Assembly: GCF_004297105.1 (NCBI RefSeq)
Contig: NZ_SCVE01000010.1
Coordinates: 48,562-112,561 of the forward strand
From: Herbiconiux sp.
GTDB lineage: Bacteria; Actinomycetota; Actinomycetes; Actinomycetales; Microbacteriaceae
Reading direction: 5' to 3'
Length of the DNA: 64,000 nt
Each line of letters starts with the position of its first letter. The stretch's first letter is position 1. The notes under the pieces were generated by a model. It had not been told where the DNA came from and made no database searches. It was given only the letters and a program-made list of their open reading frames with translations. The translations under genes were made by a program, and so were the position numbers. Below are positions 59,017 to 64,000 of this stretch, piece after piece.

Positions 59017-59997
59017 TCACCCGCGGATGGCGATCAGCCAGGCGTAGACCGCCATCGAGACGGCGTACAGGGCCACCACGATCGCGTAGCCGTAGAGGTG
59101 CACCCGGGCTGGCTGGTTGCGCTTGATCCACCAGCTGAAACGCTTGAACGCCCACGGCACGAGGAACCAGCCGAGCAGCTGAGTCGACACCAGGTTGCCC
59201 ACGAACAGCGACAGCCAGAACGGCACCCCGTGGCTGTCGAACAGCGGCGCCGCCACGAAGTAGCCCCAGAGGAACACGACGGGATAGAGCATCAGCAGCA
59301 CGAGCAGATTGCTCTTGAAGATGGGGTCGGGTAGGGCCGTCTTGTTGCCCGTCCAGAAGCCGAAGCCATAGCTCGCCTTGGTGAGCGTGAGCTGCTCGTT
59401 GTAGGCCTTGCCCGAGTCGAGCAGCTCCTTGCGCTCGGCCGAATCGATCCAGGCGTTCAGGTGCTCGTCGGTGTCGAAGCTGAGCACCACCACCCAGTCG
59501 TCCTGCACCCCGGGCACCGGTCGCTCGATCTTGTGGCCGAGGAAGCCGTCGAATCGCGACTCGGCCGCCGAGATGCGCCGCTGCCAGTCGAGGAACGCGC
59601 CCTCTTCGTCTGCCGGAACCCTGCTCGAGATCAGTACCGATGCGGCCTCAGACGGATGCTTCGCCTCCTCCGTGAAGAGATGGATGTCGTCGTTGCCGAT
59701 GAACTCGTCCTTGATCTCGGCCATGAGCGTCGTGCGCTCGGCGCTCTGCAGCCAGCCGCGCGCCGAATCGACGTCGCGGAAGCGCTGCACGACCACCCAG
59801 TCGACCTGCAGCGGAGGCTTCGGCGCGATGACCTGACGGTCGAGGAAGCCCGGCCAGTTCGCGATGCGCGCGCCCACCTTCTGCTGCCAGGCCGCGTACT
59901 TCTCGTAGCTCTCCTCGGCCAGCCGCCGGTGCACGACGAGCGAGACGGGGGTGCCGACATCCGTCGCTCCCGTCGTGTCGGAGCTGGTCTCGGTCAT
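59017..59997 (-). CDS. Tandem antibiotic-biosynthesis-monooxygenase (ABM) domains with C-terminal membrane segment
   Basis: 326 aa. Two ABM-like ferredoxin folds: residues about 18-105 (LVVHRRLAEESYEKYAAWQQKV, WVVVQRFRDVDSARGWL) and about 115-205 (VLISSRVPADEEGAFLDWQRRI, WVVVLSFDTDEHLNAWI). Three to four transmembrane helices follow (about 228-325). Soluble ABM proteins degrade haem or small aromatics; this membrane form is of unknown role. It lies 5 nt downstream of guanine deaminase and is probably co-translated with it. Confidence 0.8.
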   Translation of the reverse strand: MTETSSDTTGATDVGTPVSLVVHRRLAEESYEKYAAWQQKVGARIANWPGFLDRQVIAPKPPLQVDWVVVQRFRDVDSARGWLQSAERTTLMAEIKDEFIGNDDIHLFTEEAKHPSEAASVLISSRVPADEEGAFLDWQRRISAAESRFDGFLGHKIERPVPGVQDDWVVVLSFDTDEHLNAWIDSAERKELLDSGKAYNEQLTLTKASYGFGFWTGNKTALPDPIFKSNLLVLLMLYPVVFLWGYFVAAPLFDSHGVPFWLSLFVGNLVSTQLLGWFLVPWAFKRFSWWIKRNQPARVHLYGYAIVVALYAVSMAVYAWLIAIRG

Positions 59998-60002
59998 GGG
60001 CG

Positions 60003-61406
60003 TCAGGCCTTCTGGTAGGCGAGCTCGCCCATCACCCAGGTCTGGTCGACGGCGCGCTCGTCGGAGACCATCATGATGCCGAACAGCAGGTCGGAGACCG
60101 TCTCGAGCGACAGCGGGCCGTCGCCGGCCTTCTCGAGCAGCAACGAGGCGTGCCACGGAGCGGCCGGGGGGCCCGCCGTGTAGTCGAGGGCCACGAAGTC
60201 GGCCTCCTTGCCGATGTCGAAGGTGCCGACCAGGTCGTCGATGTAGAGCGACTCGGCGCCACCGCGGGTGAGCAGGTAGAAGGCGCGGAAGGCGGAGAGC
60301 TTGTTGCGCTCCGACTCCGCCAGGTCCTGCTGGCTCGGCACGATGGAGCCGTCGAGGATGGTGTTGTTGAGCATCCCCACCTTGTAGCCGTCTTCGAGCG
60401 AGTTGAGGAGGCTGAAGCGGTTGCCGCCGCCCATGTCGGTGCCCACCGAGAGCAGCACACGGTGCTCGGGGTCGGTGGCGCGGCCGAGGCGGAAGAGGCC
60501 CGATCCGAGGTAGAGGTTCGACGAGGGGCAGAACGCGACGGCCGCGCCCGACTCCGAGAAACGGCGGAACTCGCCATCCGACAGCCACACTCCATGACCG
60601 CCCGTGAACTTGGGGCCGACGAGACCGTATTTCTCGTAGACCTCCAGGTAGTCGGTGCAGTCGTCGTGGAGCGCCAGAACACCGTGGATCTCGGCCGGAT
60701 TCTCGGAGATGTGGGTGTTGACCCAGGTGTCGGGGAACTCCTCCTTCAGCCTCTGAGTGGCGGCCATGAGCTCGTTCGAGGCGCCGAAGCCGAATCTCGG
60801 GGTGATGGCGTAGAGGTTGCGTCCGGTGCCGTGCCACTTCTCGATCAGCGTCTTCGAGTCGGCGTAGTACTGCTCGGGAGTGTTCGCGAAGTAGTCGGGA
60901 ACATGCCGGTCGATACCCGTGAGGCCGGCGATCATGCGCATGTTGCGCTTCGTGGCTTCTTCGAAGAAGACCTCGTTGCAGAGCAGGTTGCCGGTGGTGA
61001 AGGTCTGCGCGGTGGTGGTTCCGGAAGCCAGCAGGTTGTCGAAGAAGTGCTTCGTGCCCTCCTCGGCGTAGTCGCGCTCGGCGTACTTGTGCTCCTCGGG
61101 GAACACCCATTTCTGCAGCCACGGCAGCAGCTGCTCGCCGTAGGCGCCCAGCACGCGGGTCTGCGCGAGATGGATGTGCCCGTCGATGAATCCTGGCAGG
61201 ATGATGCGGTCGCGGATCTCCGTGATCTCGATTCCGGGGTGCTTCGGCGCGATCTCGTCGTAGGGCCCGAAATCGGTGATGATGCCGTCTTCGGTGACCA
61301 GCAGGCCGTCGACGTGGAAGCGGGTGGCTGCGGCTTCGTCGCCCACGTGTTTCCACGGGTCGTCGATGAAATCAAGGAACGTACCGCGGACTGCCTTCTC
61401 GGCCAT
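60003..61406 (-). CDS. guaD: Guanine deaminase
   Basis: A 467-aa amidohydrolase converting guanine to xanthine. First metal HxH in PGFIDGHIHLAQTRVLG near residue 76, the family stretch LLPWLQKWVFPEE near 93, ITPRFGFGASNELM near 195, NTHISENPAEI near 220, GGHGVWLSDGEF near 262, and SVGTDMGGGNRFSLL with the strand-8 Asp near 315. All ligands present. ATG at 61406 follows GGGGAT. It would feed xanthine to xanthine dehydrogenase and the urate pathway elsewhere in the window. Confidence 0.93.
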   Translation of the reverse strand: MAEKAVRGTFLDFIDDPWKHVGDEAAATRFHVDGLLVTEDGIITDFGPYDEIAPKHPGIEITEIRDRIILPGFIDGHIHLAQTRVLGAYGEQLLPWLQKWVFPEEHKYAERDYAEEGTKHFFDNLLASGTTTAQTFTTGNLLCNEVFFEEATKRNMRMIAGLTGIDRHVPDYFANTPEQYYADSKTLIEKWHGTGRNLYAITPRFGFGASNELMAATQRLKEEFPDTWVNTHISENPAEIHGVLALHDDCTDYLEVYEKYGLVGPKFTGGHGVWLSDGEFRRFSESGAAVAFCPSSNLYLGSGLFRLGRATDPEHRVLLSVGTDMGGGNRFSLLNSLEDGYKVGMLNNTILDGSIVPSQQDLAESERNKLSAFRAFYLLTRGGAESLYIDDLVGTFDIGKEADFVALDYTAGPPAAPWHASLLLEKAGDGPLSLETVSDLLFGIMMVSDERAVDQTWVMGELAYQKA

Positions 61407-61494
61407 GAGATCCCCATCTATGAGTCGTGTGCGGCAATAGTGACACACGGATGCCGCCACCACAGTCTCCCTAACAGGGGACACTCGAAGCGCG

Positions 61495-62118
61495 TCACCG
61501 ATCTCCGATGTTGGTGACCGTGACCGTGCGGCTCACCGTCTGGCCGTCGGCGCCCAGGACCGTGAGGGTGTACCGGTGGTCGTCGGCGCAGAGGTACTGG
61601 AGGTCGGTGGTGGAGCCCGCCTCGGCCGAGACCTCCGCGTAGGGCTCGGCCATGGCATCGTCGGTGTCGACGCCGACCCAGGCGCGCAGGCCGCCGACGA
61701 TCGACCACGAGATGGTGAGGGGCGTGCTGGTGAGCCCCGGCACTCCCGGCGCCGGCGCCGAACAGGTGACGGTCTGCGGCCCGACGGAGAACGACTCGAT
61801 TGCCGGCGCCGGCGCCGATGCAGATGCCGGGGGCGGTGCGGCCTGCGAGCCGGACGGCAGCGCACCAGATGCTCCAGGAGAGACGGCAGGCGACGCGGGA
61901 GCGGGAGACGGCGTGCGGGAAAAAGACGAGGTGGCGGTGCCACTGATCACCGGAGCGGCCGCATCCTGCATCGACGCACGAAGAAGGAAGAATCCGCCCA
62001 CGCCGGCCGCGCCGATCACCAGGATCAGGCCGACCACCAACGGCACCACCCGCTGGCGCCGCGGCCTCTCGCCCTCGCCCGAAACGGAGAGCATGATCTC
62101 GGTCGGCTGCTCACTCAT
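61495..62118 (-). CDS. Membrane-anchored exported protein of unknown function
   Basis: 207 aa. Cytoplasmic head of about 24 residues, a transmembrane helix (VVPLVVGLILVIGAAGVGGFFLL), a Pro/Ala/Ser-rich spacer (about 70-108), and an Ig-like external domain with two Cys (QTVTCSAPAPG; LQYLCADDHRYTLTVLG) that may form a disulfide. No known enzyme motif. The ATG at 62118 is the only sensible start. Confidence 0.65.
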   Translation of the reverse strand: MSEQPTEIMLSVSGEGERPRRQRVVPLVVGLILVIGAAGVGGFFLLRASMQDAAAPVISGTATSSFSRTPSPAPASPAVSPGASGALPSGSQAAPPPASASAPAPAIESFSVGPQTVTCSAPAPGVPGLTSTPLTISWSIVGGLRAWVGVDTDDAMAEPYAEVSAEAGSTTDLQYLCADDHRYTLTVLGADGQTVSRTVTVTNIGDR

Positions 62119-62239
62119 CGAGCAACTCTGACAGATCCTCAGCTCTGAAGCAACCACGGAGGGGCAAACGGCGCAGCCGCCACCGACCGAGGGTCAGTGA
62201 CGGCTGCGCGATGGCAAACAGAATCTATTCGGTGTCGTC

Positions 62240-62268
62240 GCCTGCGCCGCCGGAGCGGCGGCGCAGGC
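62240..62268 (-). terminator. 12-bp hairpin downstream of glpK
   Basis: GCCTGCGCCGCC-ggagc-GGCGGCGCAGGC, perfect stem, 35 bp past the glpK stop at 62303. A second 9-bp hairpin (GCGCAGCCG at 62171, CGGCTGCGC at 62201) follows. Strong stems without a T-run. Confidence 0.6.
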
Positions 62269-62302
62269 GAGGCACAGCCCCAGGTCGACGAAGGCGCCGA
62301 AT

Positions 62303-63823
62303 TTATTCGGTGTCTTCGTCGACCCAGTCGAGGGTCTTCGTGACGGCCTTCTTCCAGTTGCGCAGCTGGCGCTCGCGCTCGGCGGGCTCCATCGAGGGCT
62401 CCCAGCGGGAGTCCTCCTGCCAGTTGGCGCGGAGTTCGTCGAGGTTGGCCCAGAAGCCCACCGCGAGGCCGGCCGCGTACGCCGCACCGAGCGCGGTCGT
62501 CTCGGCGACGACCGGCCGGATGACCGGCACGCCCAGGATGTCGGCCTGGAACTGCATGAGCGTGTTGTTCGCGATCATGCCGCCGTCGACCTTGAGCTCC
62601 GTCAGGTCCACACCGGAGTCGGCGTTCACGGCGTCCAGAACCTCGCGGGTCTGGAAGGCCGTGGCCTCCAGCGCGGCGCGGGCGATGTGGCCCTTGTTGA
62701 CGTAGCGGGTGAGCCCCACGAGGGCACCGCGCGCATCCGACCGCCAGTACGGGGCGAAGAGACCCGAGAACGCGGGCACGAAGTAGGCGCCACCGTTGTC
62801 GTCGACCGTCTTCGCCAGCTCCTCCACCTCGGGGGCCGAGGAGATGATGCCGAGGTTGTCGCGCAGCCACTGGATGAGCGACCCGGTCACCGCGATCGAG
62901 CCCTCGAGCGCGTAGTGAGCCGGCTGGTCGCCCAGCTTGTAGCCGAGGGTGGTGAGCAGCCCGTTCTTCGAGTGCACGATCTCCGTGTCGGTGTTGAAGA
63001 TCAGGAAGTTACCGGTGCCGTAGGTGTTCTTCGACTCGCCGGCGTCGAACGCCGCCTGGCCGAAGGTGGCCGCCTGCTGGTCGCCCAGGATGCCGGACAC
63101 CGGAACCTCGCGCAGGAGGTTCGACGACTCGACGGTGCCGTAGACCTCGGACGACGACTTGATCTCGGGGAGCATCGACTTCGGAACGCCGAACGCCTCG
63201 AGGATGTCGTCGCGCCACTCGAGCGTCTCGAGGTCCATGAACAGGGTGCGCGAGGCATTGGTGACGTCGGTGGCGTGCACGCCGCCCTCGGTGCCGCCGG
63301 TGAGGTTCCAGAGAACCCACGAGTCGGTGGTGCCGAACAGCAGGTCGCCGGCATCCGCGGCCTCACGGGCGCCCTCGACGTTCTCCAGGATCCACACGAT
63401 CTTGGTGCCCGAGAAGTAGGTGGCGAGCGGCAGGCCGACGATCGGCTTGAAGCGCTCCACTCCCCCATCGGCCGCCAGGCGGTCGACGATCGACTGGGTG
63501 CGGGTGTCCTGCCAGACGATGGCGTTGTAGACGGGCTTGCCGGTGTTCTTGTTCCACACCACCGCGGTCTCGCGCTGGTTGGTGATGCCGACCGCCGCGA
63601 TGTCGTGACGGGTCAGGTCGGCCTTCGAGAGGGCCTGACCGATGACCTCGCGCACGTTGTCCCAGATCTCGACCGGGTTGTGCTCGACCCAGCCCGCCTT
63701 CGGGAAGATCTGCTCGTGCTCCTTCTGACCGGTCGACACGATGGTGCCGGCGTGATCGAAGATGATCGCGCGCGACGAGGTGGTGCCCTGGTCGATGGCG
63801 AGAACGTACTTCTGTTCAGTCAT
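62303..63823 (-). CDS. glpK: Glycerol kinase
   Basis: 506 aa. FGGY-family: N-terminal ATP site [16 protein letters not shown] near 9, GWVEHNP near 46, [14 protein letters not shown] near 79, the FGGY signatures ([13 protein letters not shown] near 245; [23 protein letters not shown] in outline near 413) and [16 protein letters not shown]. Phosphorylates glycerol imported by the adjacent GlpF. Ribosome site AAAGGAG before ATG. Confidence 0.98.
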   Translation of the reverse strand: MTEQKYVLAIDQGTTSSRAIIFDHAGTIVSTGQKEHEQIFPKAGWVEHNPVEIWDNVREVIGQALSKADLTRHDIAAVGITNQRETAVVWNKNTGKPVYNAIVWQDTRTQSIVDRLAADGGVERFKPIVGLPLATYFSGTKIVWILENVEGAREAADAGDLLFGTTDSWVLWNLTGGTEGGVHATDVTNASRTLFMDLETLEWRDDILEAFGVPKSMLPEIKSSSEVYGTVESSNLLREVPVSGILGDQQAATFGQAAFDAGESKNTYGTGNFLIFNTDTEIVHSKNGLLTTLGYKLGDQPAHYALEGSIAVTGSLIQWLRDNLGIISSAPEVEELAKTVDDNGGAYFVPAFSGLFAPYWRSDARGALVGLTRYVNKGHIARAALEATAFQTREVLDAVNADSGVDLTELKVDGGMIANNTLMQFQADILGVPVIRPVVAETTALGAAYAAGLAVGFWANLDELRANWQEDSRWEPSMEPAERERQLRNWKKAVTKTLDWVDEDTE

Positions 63824-63881
63824 GTCTAACTCCTTTGTAGAGATGCTTCTGATGTCTCAGTTGATCGGATGCGGGTGAACG

Positions 63882-64000
63882 CTAGGTGAGGATGGGGAGC
63901 AGCGGGATGGCGAGCAGCCCCGCGAGCACACCACCGATGATCGGGCCCACCACGGGAACCCACGAGTACGACCAGTCGGAAGACCCCTTGCCCTTGATCG
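63882..64000 (-). CDS. glpF: Glycerol uptake facilitator / aquaporin (3' end only)
   Basis: The last 39 codons are visible: [37 protein letters not shown] and stop [17 protein letters not shown] is the typical last transmembrane helix of GlpF-type MIP channels. Upstream of glpK on the same strand with a 58-bp gap, forming a glpFK unit. Confidence 0.88.
   Translation of the reverse strand, partial: IKGKGSSDWSYSWVPVVGPIIGGVLAGLLAIPLLPILT

Noticed and set aside
62222..62320. Partial duplication of the glpK 3' end
   Set aside because: AATCTATTCGGTGTCGTCG (62222) resembles the glpK tail at 62299, but the match is only about 19 bp and could be chance or slippage; not enough for a pseudogene call.

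Overview
The window is high-GC DNA from a heterotrophic actinobacterium, most likely Microbacteriaceae. Coding regions strongly prefer G/C at third positions, starts are ATG/GTG, and many neighbouring genes overlap by 4 nt. Coenzyme F420 genes, an LAxTG-type wall-sorting signal and an actinobacterial-style ECF sigma factor fit this. I see no rRNA, tRNA, prophage, insertion sequence or CRISPR-Cas locus. Genus is inferred, not proven.

The content is dominated by breakdown of N-heterocycles and amides.
1-2.4 kb: XdhC, the maturation factor for xanthine dehydrogenase (structural genes would lie off the left edge), and a TrzN-like amidohydrolase.
3-4.7 kb: a ferredoxin-type reductase, a previously hidden 33-codon hydrophobic ORF and an XRE-cupin regulator.
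4.9-12.8 kb: an apparent catabolic operon of unknown substrate: cytosine-deaminase-like amidohydrolase, ABC importer, SDR, FAD oxidase, creatininase-family hydrolase and PNPOx-fold protein.
12.9-17 kb: a thiamine-diphosphate decarboxylase, kynureninase and an MTHFR-like protein.
17.2-25.7 kb: the urate-allantoin pathway (allantoinase, uricase, HIU hydrolase, OHCU decarboxylase, a MobA-like Mo-cofactor nucleotidyltransferase, allantoate amidohydrolase, PucG-type aminotransferase, RpiR regulator) plus an NADPH:F420 reductase-like gene.

25.8-34.5 kb: a large secreted Ig-like protein, an AtzH-amidase fusion next to an acetamidase/formamidase, a DUF1275 membrane protein, and a two-gene unit coding for a wall-anchored cohesin protein and a secreted amidase that carries an N-terminal dockerin-like module.
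34.8-38.9 kb: housekeeping genes (mutM, rnc, rpmF, yceD), with a 42-bp tandem repeat between rpmF and rnc, then a LysR regulator and a 48-aa membrane peptide.

38.9-49 kb: a complete-looking reductive pyrimidine catabolism operon (beta-ureidopropionase, dihydropyrimidinase, ABC importer, aminotransferase, divergent MocR regulator). The expected flavin/FeS dihydropyrimidine dehydrogenase is absent and an F420-type LLM oxidoreductase occupies its place.
49-52.7 kb: a FitAB/VapBC-like toxin-antitoxin pair, an ECF sigma factor with a membrane partner, and the F420 biosynthesis gene cofD.
52.7-59 kb: surface functions (GT2-GtrA fusion, phosphodiester glycosidase-like protein, DUF4956, VTC-domain protein, secreted carbohydrate-binding-domain lipoprotein).
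59-64 kb: a membrane ABM-domain protein with guanine deaminase, a secreted hypothetical, glpK and the 3' end of glpF.

Non-coding structure is unusual. Two arrays share one palindromic core (TTGCCACAA..TGTGGCAA) but repeat with exact periods of 94 bp and 72 bp; both lie between convergent genes. Several other gene boundaries carry 16-21 bp perfect inverted repeats, two of which share a TCCTCGCGAC core. The strongest leads are the cohesin/dockerin pair, the palindrome arrays, the F420 enzyme in the pyrimidine operon and the hidden coupled micro-ORF.
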